From contig NC_064038.1 in NCBI RefSeq assembly GCF_932526225.1, positions 14,281,647-14,345,646 of the forward strand: a stretch of 64,000 nucleotides of DNA, read 5' to 3'. The stretch's first letter is position 1. The number at the start of each line of letters is the position of its first letter. Positions 50,927 through 59,305 of the stretch are shown one piece after another. Position numbers and translations under genes: made by a program. The notes under the pieces were generated by a model. The model saw only the letters and a program-made list of their open reading frames with translations. It ran no database searches and was not told the origin of the DNA. The stretch is from Nematostella vectensis (Eukaryota; Cnidaria; Anthozoa; Actiniaria; Edwardsiidae).

Positions 50927-51869
50927 TTGCTTTGCATTCGACGAACCAAGAACGCGTCTACGGCTAGAATGAGCAGCCACTCATTCTCGCCAAGGAATTT
51001 CACTTCTTCAACTGCAGCCTTAAACACGAAGTTCGCGATGTTGCCTACTAGCCCAGGGAAAAGCTCGCCTAGCTTTTTCCCGATAGCCTTGAGCCCGTTA
51101 CCGACCCCTCTGGCCACGGAGGAGAGCGACCTGCCGAGAGACGTCACAATGGCCGCGATCGTCGTCGCTACGGCCAACCCGATAGCGGTGACGGTAAAGC
51201 GTACTTTTTGAAGATGGCTTTTATGCGCTCTCTGAGCGGCTTTCGGTTCTCGAGCTCTCGGGTTTCGCGTTCTAGTTCGTCAATCTCGGATAGCCTCTCC
51301 TCGTTGCGCTCACGGGCCTCTTGGCGGCGACTCTCTGGCGTGTTAGAGTCGTCGATGGTCTCCCTGTCTGTGGCTACCACCCCTTGCAGCTCTTGGACTC
51401 TTTCTGTGTTCTCCTGGATGACCGCGTCTATCTCTGCCACGGACCCCATCGCCGGCTTGAAGCCTTTTAGCTTTGCAACGTCCTGTCGAACGCTCCCGTT
51501 CTCATTGAACAGCTGTCTTGGCTTAGTCCAACCTCCTTTGCTGAGGTTGCGAAGCTGTATTAGCGTCTTTCCCCTCCGGTCTGACTGGAACCGTATCAGA
51601 TTCTCGTTAAGGTCTGGGTATTCCTCCCTGAGGGACTGGAGACCGAGTCATGTCGCTGCACCCTCTGTGGTGAACGAGGTTTCAGCGGTCGTTTGCGTTG
51701 CGCTTCGCGCAGTCATGCCGCGCATACGCGATGACGTGCTCGTCATTGGGATCGACTCCCCATCGTCGGGGTCAAACGGGATGAGGGGCGTCGTCTCGTC
51801 GTCCCCCGCTCCGCGATCGGCGGACGCACTCGGCAAGGTATCGTCAATGTCAACGTCAACATCACCCAT
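50911..51869 (-). pseudogene. Coiled-coil and amphipathic-helix protein (one TGA, one frameshift)
   Basis: ATG at 51869. An acidic Asp/Thr/Ser-rich N-terminus ends at an in-frame TGA (about 51648). The same frame continues through 51449, giving a long charged coiled coil (VIQENTERVQELQG..., ELERETRELENRK). It shifts near 51175 into the 50911-51177 frame, which encodes Gly-rich amphipathic helices (VARGVGNGLKAIGKKLGEL) and a terminal hydrophobic segment (WLLILAVDAFLV). The amphipathic plus membrane end recalls minor virion proteins that act on membranes; this is analogy only. Convergent with the gene on its right-hand reading strand, sharing 16 bp of 3' overlap. Confidence 0.55.
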
Positions 51870-51953
51870 GATGCGTGCGCATAAATCGTGCTACGCTATA
51901 TTAGACATGTCTAACAGTCCACACCATAGTCACGTGACTTCCTACTACTAGGA
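51870..51953. promoter_or_regulatory. Divergent promoter with two perfect palindromes
   Basis: 84 bp between ATGs at 51869 (minus) and 51954 (plus) contain TTAGACATGTCTAA (51901-51914) and GTCACGTGAC (51929-51938, a CACGTG E-box core). A TATATTAG tract adjoins the first. Confidence 0.5.
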
Positions 51954-52940
51954 ATGTCAGTCAGCGATAAACTTGACCCACAACGAACACCTAGAACTCC
52001 TCTGGGGTTGAAGGCCGAGAGAACTGTTCACCGGGTCACTCTGAACCCGTCGACGGCCTCGCCCGGCGAGACGCTATATGTGGCGGTCCCAAAGCTATCG
52101 GAAGGCGTCACGCTAGTGCCTGGCTCCTTGAGGGTCGGTTTCGATCTCTCCATCTCAGGCCAAGCAAATAATGCCGTCGTGAACAACGTCGGCCGAAATC
52201 TCGTTAGCCTGAAAATCACGTTTGCAGGAGAAACGCTCCAGGACACCAACCGCTACGATGTCTTCAAGACGTAGAGGAGCTTTACCTGTCCAAAGTCGAG
52301 AGAAAGGACCGCTTGGAGCAGGGCATACAGTCAGAAAACATGCGCAAGCTTTGCTCCAAGGCTGGCGATAAAGCGACTAGTAACGCCAAGGATAACGCTC
52401 TAAACGCCGCTCACGGGGCGAAGTACATCATCCCGCTAGACCATTCTCTGCTGACGGACCACGGCGTACTGATTGGTCTGTTGCTCCTCTTTGTGGAGCC
52501 ATACACGGCAGGGGCTCGCGACTCTGAGACGTTCGTGTACCCCGACATCAAGAGCGTTCGCGTTACAATCGACGGCATGCCAAACAAGGTCTTCAGCCAG
52601 GGACTGCGCCCCACGGATTCCTGGAGGGGGCAAAAAGGCGGTTCGTCCGCCCCTCTCGGGGGGGGGGGGGGGGGGGCACAGCTGCCGTTCCGGCGCGCCT
52701 GCCGCTCTGGCAGTCAGCCCCGAGTCGTTCTATGGCGATACAAAGTTTGCTCTGTGGATCGACCATCGAACGACGGACGACAATACTATCCATGGGGGCG
52801 GTCTCCGATTGGTCAACACCCGCGACGGTGTGCATCTCGAGATAAGACGCACGGCAAGCTGCCAGGGTACCGTAAACTGTCACGTGTTCGTGGTGGCCAA
52901 CGCCCTTATGAACGGACAGCTAGAGTCCATACAATACTGA
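51954..52940 (+). pseudogene. Candidate major capsid protein, double jelly-roll type (two frameshifts, likely internal deletion)
   Basis: ATG at 51954. The first 106 codons are beta-rich (SLRVGFDLSISG; NLVSLKITFAGETLQD), like the first barrel of jelly-roll capsids. A one-base loss near 52271 moves the frame. The next part, to about 52655, contains KYIIPLDHSLLTDHGV and LLLLFVEPYTAG. A run of 19 G (52658-52676) shifts the frame again, and the last part ends with a TGA at 52938-52940 (FALWIDHRTTDDNT; NCHVFVVANAL). The total span of about 329 codons is short for a double jelly-roll protein, so a central piece is probably deleted. It is followed directly by the packaging ATPase, as in Polintons and related viruses, which supports the call. 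Confidence 0.55.
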
Positions 52941-52944
52941 GCAC

Positions 52945-52963
52945 AGACACCGAAACGCGTTTC
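52945..52963 (+). promoter_or_regulatory. 19-nt motif between capsid and ATPase genes
   Basis: AGACACCGAAACGCGTTTC, containing the palindrome GAAACGCGTTTC, occurs here 4 bp after the capsid stop and again at 46394-46412 near the island's left edge. It may be a promoter or binding site. Confidence 0.45.
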
Positions 52964-52981
52964 TGCGCGAAGCGCTGCGGT

Positions 52982-53585
52982 ATGGACCCGAAAAACATCC
53001 CATTTAACGCTCTCGTCGTGGGCCCGACGTCATGCGGGAAGACCAGATTCATAGTGGACCGGCTGCGCGGCCCTTTCCAGGGCAAGTCTGACTACACCGT
53101 ACTCGTGTCCCCTACCTTTGTCTACAACAAAACATACGACGGCTTCGGCGAGGGCGACAATCGTATGTTTGTCGTCACACCAGAGGCGTGTCAGATCGAC
53201 ATACGGCTGAGGTTTGTCTCCGCTGTCTTCGAAGGCACTAATACGCTAATCATACTCGACGACTGTGCGGCCTCGAAACACGCGCTCTGACTAGCTCGTC
53301 AACTTGGCGTTCAGCGCGCGCCACGTGGGTATTAGCGTGTGGGTGATCACGCAGCAGCTCACCAGCATCACGTGCCATCACCAGCCGTTCCGTGAGAACA
53401 TTGCGGCCTTGGTGGTCTTCTATACGCCGAGCAAGGCGGACATGAAAGCTATCCTGCATGACTACGGCGCGGAGCTCTCAGAAGAGAAGATGAAAGAATA
53501 CATGAAGGACCTCAAGACGAAAAAGTTCTCGAAGTTAGAGTTTTCCTTGCGTCACACTTATACCATCGCCCTAGTTGAAGGGTAA
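52982..53585 (+). pseudogene. Viral genome-packaging ATPase (FtsK/HerA-A32 type, one frameshift)
   Basis: The ATG at 52982 gives a short N-terminus, then Walker A VVGPTSCGKTRF (residues about 11-22) and Walker B TLIILDDCA (about residues 90-98). The frame breaks near 53290 and resumes in 53304-53585 with WVITQQLTSI, the sensor-like Gln motif that follows Walker B in A32-type ATPases, and ends with a TAA. About 200 residues in total, the usual size of Polinton-type packaging ATPases. It would pump genomic DNA into capsids. Neighbour of the capsid gene on the same strand. Confidence 0.75.
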
Positions 53586-53601
53586 GCGCAGTAGACCACC
53601 G

Positions 53602-53690
53602 CCCACGTATACGTATACGTATACGTATACGTATACGCATCGATCACACCGCTCTCAAGGCACGTGAATATAAATATATACACACGTGTT
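53602..53690 (+). promoter_or_regulatory. TACG-repeat and TATA box flanked by two CACGTG boxes
   Basis: An alternating (TACG/TA)n tract at 53607-53637 is followed by CACGTG (53661-53666), TATAAATATATA (53669-53680) and CACGTG (53683-53688). The TATA box lies about 45 bp before the ATG at 53715, a good position for RNA polymerase II initiation. Confidence 0.6.
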
Positions 53691-53714
53691 GCACCTTAGC
53701 CACGGCAGGTGTGC

Positions 53715-54320
53715 ATGATGAGCAACGAATACTTTGAGAGTCTTCTTGAGGGGGGCGCCGCCGGCCTCCCGGCCGTCGAGTCGTTGGGCTGCTCAACGCA
53801 GCCAGCCGGGACGGCTACCGGAGGTGAGCAAACTGAGATAGCAGACGCGAGGGAGAAACTCGCGATTCTCGTAGCCTCGGGGAAGTCGAGAGAAATGGTA
53901 GGCAAGGCCCTGACTCACTACAACGTCAAAAGCATGAGCGCCGAGGAGGTAAGGAAGTACGAGAAGCGATACGAGACCGCTCTAGCCAGCCGGACTCCAG
54001 TCGCCCTGGCAGACAGCTTTCTGAAGCTTACGACCAAGCTAGTAGGCATGGCGCTGCCGATAGACAGTGTGGTCGATCTTCACAATGACCTAGTGTCCGA
54101 CTACATCATCAACAACAAGCGCCGCACATTGTGCGGAAGCCTGTCTCTACGCTGCGGTCGTTTGATGGCTTTAGCCGTCGGGGCGTTACACGTAGCACGT
54201 CATGTGAACACCGCCGAAACGGCAAGCGCTGACACGCGGTGTCAACACGAGGTAGCAGTCGCATACTCACCAGTGGTTTGCCCGCAAACGCACACTGGCG
54301 AGTCTGCCATCCCAGAGTAG
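53715..54320 (+). CDS. Unknown helical protein of the element, open
   Basis: The first ATG is at 53715 (another at 53718 after it), giving about 200 codons to a TAG. The N-terminus is Gly/Ala-rich, then helical segments follow (DAREKLAILVASGKSREMVGKALTHY split by turns; EEVRKYEKRYETALAS; DSFLKLTTKLVGMAL). The last about 40 residues are of different, His/Ala-rich character and may be out of frame, so the true end may be altered. No family recognised. The position after the ATPase with its own TATA box suggests a separately controlled gene; a structural or scaffolding role is a guess. Confidence 0.5.
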   Translation: MMSNEYFESLLEGGAAGLPAVESLGCSTQPAGTATGGEQTEIADAREKLAILVASGKSREMVGKALTHYNVKSMSAEEVRKYEKRYETALASRTPVALADSFLKLTTKLVGMALPIDSVVDLHNDLVSDYIINNKRRTLCGSLSLRCGRLMALAVGALHVARHVNTAETASADTRCQHEVAVAYSPVVCPQTHTGESAIPE

Positions 54321-54373
54321 ACGTTCATTTGAAAGCTTGCCACTTCCTCAGCAACCAAATAGTTGCATCACAA

Positions 54374-54941
54374 ATGGAGGAACCTCAAGGAAGTACTAGT
54401 GCCCAGCATCCCTCGGAACCTGACAAACAAGCTGCGGAACAAACTGCTCATGAACCTGCACGTACGCCTTCGGCGTTAGTGGAGAGAATCACAAGCCCCA
54501 AACCACCCGCGACCCGGACGAGTCGAGGCTGGAAGGCGCTTGGCAAAGTGGAACCGACTTAACAGAGCGAAGAAAAAAGCTGTGCAACACGGTGAGTCGC
54601 CGGTCGCTAGCGAGTCGCAGGGACGCGAGGGCTTGCGCGCGCGCGCCGAAGGCATACACACACCAGTCCCGGAAAGCAACTCTGCTTGGTCGGCTAGCTC
54701 GGTTATCGGGGTCGCTGGTCTTCTAGTGTCATTGATCGGCCTCTACACACGTAGGCGGGAGCTAGCTGCCTCGTTCACTCGTACACCAGCCGTTAATCAG
54801 CGAGCTACCGAAGGTACCGACGACGTGACTCCGCTCGCAAGGCCGCCGCTGGCGGCCGCACAGCAGATCAAGGATCGTCCGCTTGCCGTTCCGGCGAGCC
54901 GACCCGGACAGTGCAAATCTCGACTGCCAGCAATGGAGTAA
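54374..54941 (+). pseudogene. Small basic single-pass membrane protein (one frameshift)
   Basis: The ATG at 54374 begins an acidic, Thr/Pro-rich N-terminus. The frame shifts near 54535 into one that reads RLAKWNRLNRAKKKA, a strongly basic stretch, then a disordered linker and a clear membrane segment (ASSVIGVAGLLVSLIGLYT) followed by Arg-Arg-Arg. It ends at a TAA/TAG near 54941. Basic patch plus membrane anchor would suit a DNA- or capsid-membrane linker; this is inference. Confidence 0.45.
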
Positions 54942-54994
54942 GCAGACATTTAAACACAAGGGCCCCACCCATATCCGCACGTCTGTGCTTCGCA

Positions 54995-55219
54995 ATGTCG
55001 ACGACGCAGCAAAGCATAATTACAAAGACCATCACCGACGCCGCAGTCATAACCGGCCTCGTCGCCGGCATCGGCTGGGTTGGGCGCAAGGTCTTGCGCG
55101 AAGACTTTACCAAAGACCCCTCCGCGAACGCCATGAACTACGCAAAAATGACTGCCGCCGTTGCAGGTGCTGTCGCTTTGAAGGGTTACCTTGAGGACCA
55201 GAAGATCCTGCTCATGTAG
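54995..55219 (+). CDS. 74-residue hydrophobic protein, intact
   Basis: ATG at 54995, TAG at 55217-55219. A first hydrophobic helix (DAAVITGLVAGIGWVG) is followed by a basic, charged linker and a second hydrophobic stretch (MTAAVAGAVALKGYL). Probably membrane-associated. It lies in a run of three small membrane-type genes with short gaps. Function unknown. Confidence 0.5.
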   Translation: MSTTQQSIITKTITDAAVITGLVAGIGWVGRKVLREDFTKDPSANAMNYAKMTAAVAGAVALKGYLEDQKILLM

Positions 55220-55303
55220 TAGTGTACTACACTACATGTGTAGGCGATGTATTAGACTCGTGTTCATGTATGTACACGTACACACAGCATCACACACTAC
55301 TCG
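55220..55303 (+). promoter_or_regulatory. Palindrome-rich spacer upstream of the 140-residue gene
   Basis: GTAGTGTACTACACTAC (about 55219-55235) and GTATGTACACGTACAC (about 55269-55284) are near-palindromic, and they fill most of the 84-bp gap. Confidence 0.4.
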
Positions 55304-55726
55304 ATGGCCTCCATCGCGATTTTGGTTGGTTGCGCCGTCCTAAACGCGACTGCATTCGTTGGTGGCAACCTCGCAAAGTTCCTGTCGAACGATGAGAGCC
55401 CTGCCTTAGCTGAGAAGGAGAGGCACGACAAGGCCCTAGAGAATTTCCAACAAGACTATGGACGCTACCAACAGCAGCGACAAAAAATCCTCGATTGGCA
55501 AGCTCAAAGTCGCAAGAGAGGGGCCCTCGCAAAGCAAAACTTCACCGACACTGACTACGCGCTCAAACTCTATAACCAGACCCGACCAAAACAATCCCTG
55601 GAGTCGATGCGGGCTCCTGAGCTGTCCGACTACTACATCCCCAGCAAAACGCAGAAAAACGCCGAGTTGGCGTACATTGGCGCCGGCGCTCTCGCCATCG
55701 GCTACACAGCTAGCCGCTTGCTGTGA
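55304..55726 (+). CDS. 140-residue protein with terminal hydrophobic segments, intact
   Basis: ATG at 55304, TGA at 55724-55726. N-terminal signal-anchor-like segment (SIAILVGCAVLNATAFVGG), a central Gln/Lys/Arg-rich helix likely to form a coiled coil (NFQQDYGRYQQQRQKILDW), then a C-terminal hydrophobic tail (AYIGAGALAIGY). One of the few unbroken genes of the island. Membrane-linked virion component is plausible but unproven. Confidence 0.55.
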   Translation: MASIAILVGCAVLNATAFVGGNLAKFLSNDESPALAEKERHDKALENFQQDYGRYQQQRQKILDWQAQSRKRGALAKQNFTDTDYALKLYNQTRPKQSLESMRAPELSDYYIPSKTQKNAELAYIGAGALAIGYTASRLL

Positions 55727-55774
55727 TGCAGCTGTCGTTCCGGCGCTTCATCTAGGCGGCCTTTTTCCATACTG

Positions 55775-55808
55775 CGCGTATACGTATGCGTATACGTATA
55801 CGTATAAG
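55775..55808 (+). promoter_or_regulatory. CGTATA-repeat directly before the integrase ATG
   Basis: Alternating GCGTATACGTAT-type repeats end two bases before the ATG at 55809. The only other such tract in the island is at 53607-53637, also upstream of a gene, so a shared regulatory role is possible. Confidence 0.5.
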
Positions 55809-57042
55809 ATGATTGCAGACCAGTTGTGGAGTGCTATGCACGAGGTAGCAGCCGCTGCTAAGCGAGTGACACCGAAGGTGCCGTCGATGGGTGGGTTATG
55901 TAGCTTTGGTGACATTGCTAACCGAAGCGTCGAGTTGTGGCGCGCAGACAGGGAGAGCGTTAAGAGCTTCGCCAATGCCGTTCTCCGAGGGCCTACCGAC
56001 CTCAGAAAGACCGCCTCGGCACTACCCGAGCAGACGGCAACCGCCTGTTGGAGACTGATACACCTGTTGCAATGTATCGCGATACATTATTGCCGACACG
56101 TAATGGCGGCGAAGCGCATGTCCGACGAAGAACTCGATGCGTTCCTTCGTATATACTACGCCAGAGGTGGCTTCCAGGGAGTGACCGCTCTGCATGCCAA
56201 ACTCCCCAAGGGCTCAGCCTCCATAGATCGAGTGCGCAAGTGGGTAAGCTCGCAGCCCGCCGGGGGCTACACACAGACACCCCCTCCTCCGAGTACCTAC
56301 GCCTACTTCTCGAAGCAAATAACAAACCGTATCCACCAGTCGGACCTGCTATTCTTGCCAACCGACCGCGGGTACAAGTATGCCCTGACTGTCGTTGACT
56401 TTGCTTCACGATATAAAGCCGCCCGCCCACTGAGGACTAAGAGCGCGGCCGTCGTCTTCCGCGAACTCGCTGACATCTATGCAGAGGGACCTCTCACATG
56501 GCCTAAAGTCCTCATGGTTGATGACGGCACGGAGTTCAAGGGTGCTACCACAAAGATCCTAACAGACCACGGGGTGGAGGTCCGAAGGGCTGAGCAAGGG
56601 CACCACAGGAGCCAAGCTTTCGCCGAGTCTTTCCATTGCTGGCTGGCAGAGCGCCTATTTCGTGCGCAGTACTCGAAGGAGCTTGGATCCGGCGAAACAA
56701 ACCGCGAGTGGGTTACTGCTTTGCCAATCGTCATCTCGGACATAATCGCAACGAAGACTCGCATGACTGGCTTTGCGCCTAAAGACGCCATAAAGCTTAG
56801 GCGCGTGCCTCTCAAAGCCGAAAAGCCCCCCCTTAGAGGCCGGTACGGAGGTGTGCATCGCCGTAAACGGGGAAGACCTCCAGGACAAGGGCCAACGGCG
56901 AGCGACGGACCCGTGGTGGACAAGCAAGGCATAACCAATACTAAAGAGGGTTATGGAGCCCGGACAGCCAGTGTTGTATTACACGATGTACTCTAAGCAC
57001 GGCTTCACGTGTTCGCAGTTGCGTAGCGTCACGCCAGCGTGA
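55809..57042 (+). pseudogene. Retrovirus-like DDE integrase (one frameshift, one TAA)
   Basis: The frame is open from ATG 55809 to about 56845. Residues 1-170 are a helical N-terminal region including a helix-turn-helix-like stretch (GFQGVTALHAKLPKGSASIDRVRKW). The rve catalytic core follows: Asp179 (in HQSDLLFL), Asp238 (in VDDGTEF) and Glu273 (in FAESFH), a D,D-34-E spacing as in retroviral and Polinton integrases. Near 56845 the sense moves to another frame, which has a TAA at 56932-56934 and ends at the TGA 57040-57042; this tail has the strand-rich pattern of the C-terminal DNA-binding domain. It would insert the element into chromosomes. An internal ATG (56103) is an alternative start. 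Confidence 0.8.
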
Positions 57043-59305
57043 TCAGCGCTTGTGCCTTCTATTGCAGCTAAGGCACGTGAGTCTGACATTCCACTTGTAG
57101 TGACCCTGACTGTCGTCCAGCCGGTCGATACTAAAGCATTGGGGATGGCTCTTGGTGTACCCCTGAAGCAGAAGCTGAGTGCCACAGACCGTGCACTTCT
57201 TTTCCGCGTCAGCAATCATGCCGAGTACGTGGTCTACCGTCAGAACGTGGTGCGATCCCGTGTACTTTGTGCGGCCCTTTTGCCTGTCGTCTATAGCGTA
57301 TCGCTTGATTCGCGCTATAATTAGCTCTTCACTGGGCGTAGCCTGCAGTCCTGTGGGAACCAAGGCACCGGGGGTGTTATCGGGGGGGGGGGGGGGGGGG
57401 ATCACGCGGACTATCTGGTCGGCGTGCCGCACGCGGGAGATGCCGGTGTATACAGCATTCGTGATCCAGCCCTCTAAGCTGTGGTCTATGATAAACAGAC
57501 GTCTTGGAGTCTGGATAGTCTTGCCCTGCACACAGTGGACGGTTCCCCAGCCCGCGTATTTCCACTCAAAGGGGAAGCCCGTTAAGGACCGCGTCGAGAG
57601 TAATATCGACTACCGTGCCTTTGTATGCGTCGACCTTCTCACCCCTTTTGCCTGGCACGGGCACTGGCCACCCTTGCTTGCGATAACGATGCGCGATGCT
57701 AGGATCGGGGTCAAAGTGGATGGTTGCTGGCAGTCGGGGGTAGTTTTTCCTGTGGTGCTCTATCAATCGTTGCTGAACAAGAGCCCCCATCTTGTTGGTC
57801 GAGCACACCCACATATCGCTTGGGTGGGCCTGCTCGATCGCCGCGTCGAACGCTACCCCATCCCACTCCTCTCGAAACACCTCAAGCTGTTTGGAATCTG
57901 GCCGACACCAAATCCGGCCCTTTATGTCGTGGAGATTGGAGGAGGGCGCGGCAGAGCCGCAGTCGCATGTACTGTACATGTACTGTACATGCGACAATCA
58001 TGCCGAGTACGTGGTCTACCGTCAGAACGTGGTGCGATCCCGTGTACTTTGTGCGGCCCTTTTGCCTGTCGTCTATAGCGTATCGCTTGATTCGCGCTAT
58101 AATTAGCTCTTCACTGGGCGTAGCCTGCAGTCCTGTGGGAACCAAGGCACCGGGGGTGTTATCGGGGGGGGGGGGGGGGGGGGGGGGATCACGCGGACTA
58201 TCTGGTCGGCGTGCCGCACGCGGGAGATGCCGGTGTATACAGCATTCGTGATCCAGCCCTCTAAGCTGTGGTCTATGATAAACAGACGTCTTGGAGTCTG
58301 GATAGTCTTGCCCTGCACACAGTGGACGGTTCCCCAGCCCGCGTATTTCCACTCAAAGGGGAAGCCCGTTAAGGACCGCGTCGAGAGTAATCTCGACTAC
58401 CGTGCCTTTGTATGCGTCGACCTTCTCACCCCTTTTGCCTGGCACGGGCACTGGCCACCCTTGCTTGCGATAACGATGCGCGATGCTAGGATCGGGGTCA
58501 AAGTAGATGGTTGCTGGCAGTCGGGGGTAGTTTTTCCTGTGGTGCTCTATCAATCGTTGCTGAACAAGAGCCCCCAACGTGTTGGTCGAGCACACCCACA
58601 TATCGCTTGGGTGGGCCTGCTCGATCGCCGCGTCGAACGCTACCCCATCCCACTCCTCTCGAAACACCTCAAGCTGTTTGGAATCTGGCCGACACCAAAT
58701 CCGGCCCTTTATGTCGTGGAGATTGGAGGAGGGCGCGGCAGAGCCGCAGTCGCATGTACTGTACGGCTTTCCCACAGGCAGCGGTAGTCGGACTCGAACC
58801 AGCGGATGTTCCCTTGTTCCCACTCCTTGAGCATATCGTGAGGCCCCTCTTTATCTCCCCAGGGCGGGACCTGCCCATAGTCGCCACAACACACTACCTG
58901 ACACGGCCGCGTGGCGAGATACCCTAGGATGGCGCGTAGCACTTTAGTCTGTACCTTACAGCACTCGTCAATGATGATTACTTCTGCGAGACGGTCGAGT
59001 TTGTGCCCCAGCTCGGAAGGTCTCCACTCCTCTATCGGCTTCTCCGCTGGTATGCAGGGGTTGTGGTGGTAGGTTTGAGCCTTCACCGCGAGGCGCGGGT
59101 TGTTGCGATGGTCGTGGGCGGGGTCATTCTCGGGGGTGAGCACCACAACGTTGCGGCCGCGGAACATGCTCACCGCCCACTCGGTCTTCCCCGATCCTCC
59201 TTGGCCGGCTAGATACATCTTTGCAGAGGTTGCGGCCACTAGATCGCACGGCAGACTCGGCGCAGTGCTTGGCTCCTTGGTCAAGCTCCCCGACTTCTTT
59301 GGACC
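57043..59305 (-). pseudogene. SF1 helicase with C-terminal HNH-type zinc domain (frameshifts, internal duplication)
   Basis: Minus strand; the frame runs on from the polymerase gene after a TAG at 59306. Walker A is AGQGGSGKTEW (about 59205), Walker B VIIIDECCK (about 58975) and motif III VVCCGDYGQVPPW (about 58890). After a frameshift at about 58750 comes the second RecA-like domain; a second shift (about 58335) leads to HCVQGKTI and AVYTGISR, the SF1 motifs V and VI. A poly-Pro run then links to a zinc domain (57043-57200) with CTVCG, DRLDDSQGHYKWN and CLSCN, an HNH-like Cys4 arrangement. The second half of the helicase is present twice. Polinton relatives usually lack an SF1 helicase fused to HNH. 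It would unwind and process the viral genome. Confidence 0.7.
57213..58764 (-). repeat. 782-bp tandem duplication within the helicase gene
   Basis: 57213-57994 and 57995 to about 58764 are nearly identical (few substitutions, for example 57605 and its partner; G tract 19 against 24). The junction is CATGTACTGTACATGTACTG, a TGTACA palindrome run. Both copies carry the same frameshift, so that break is older than the duplication. Confidence 0.95.
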
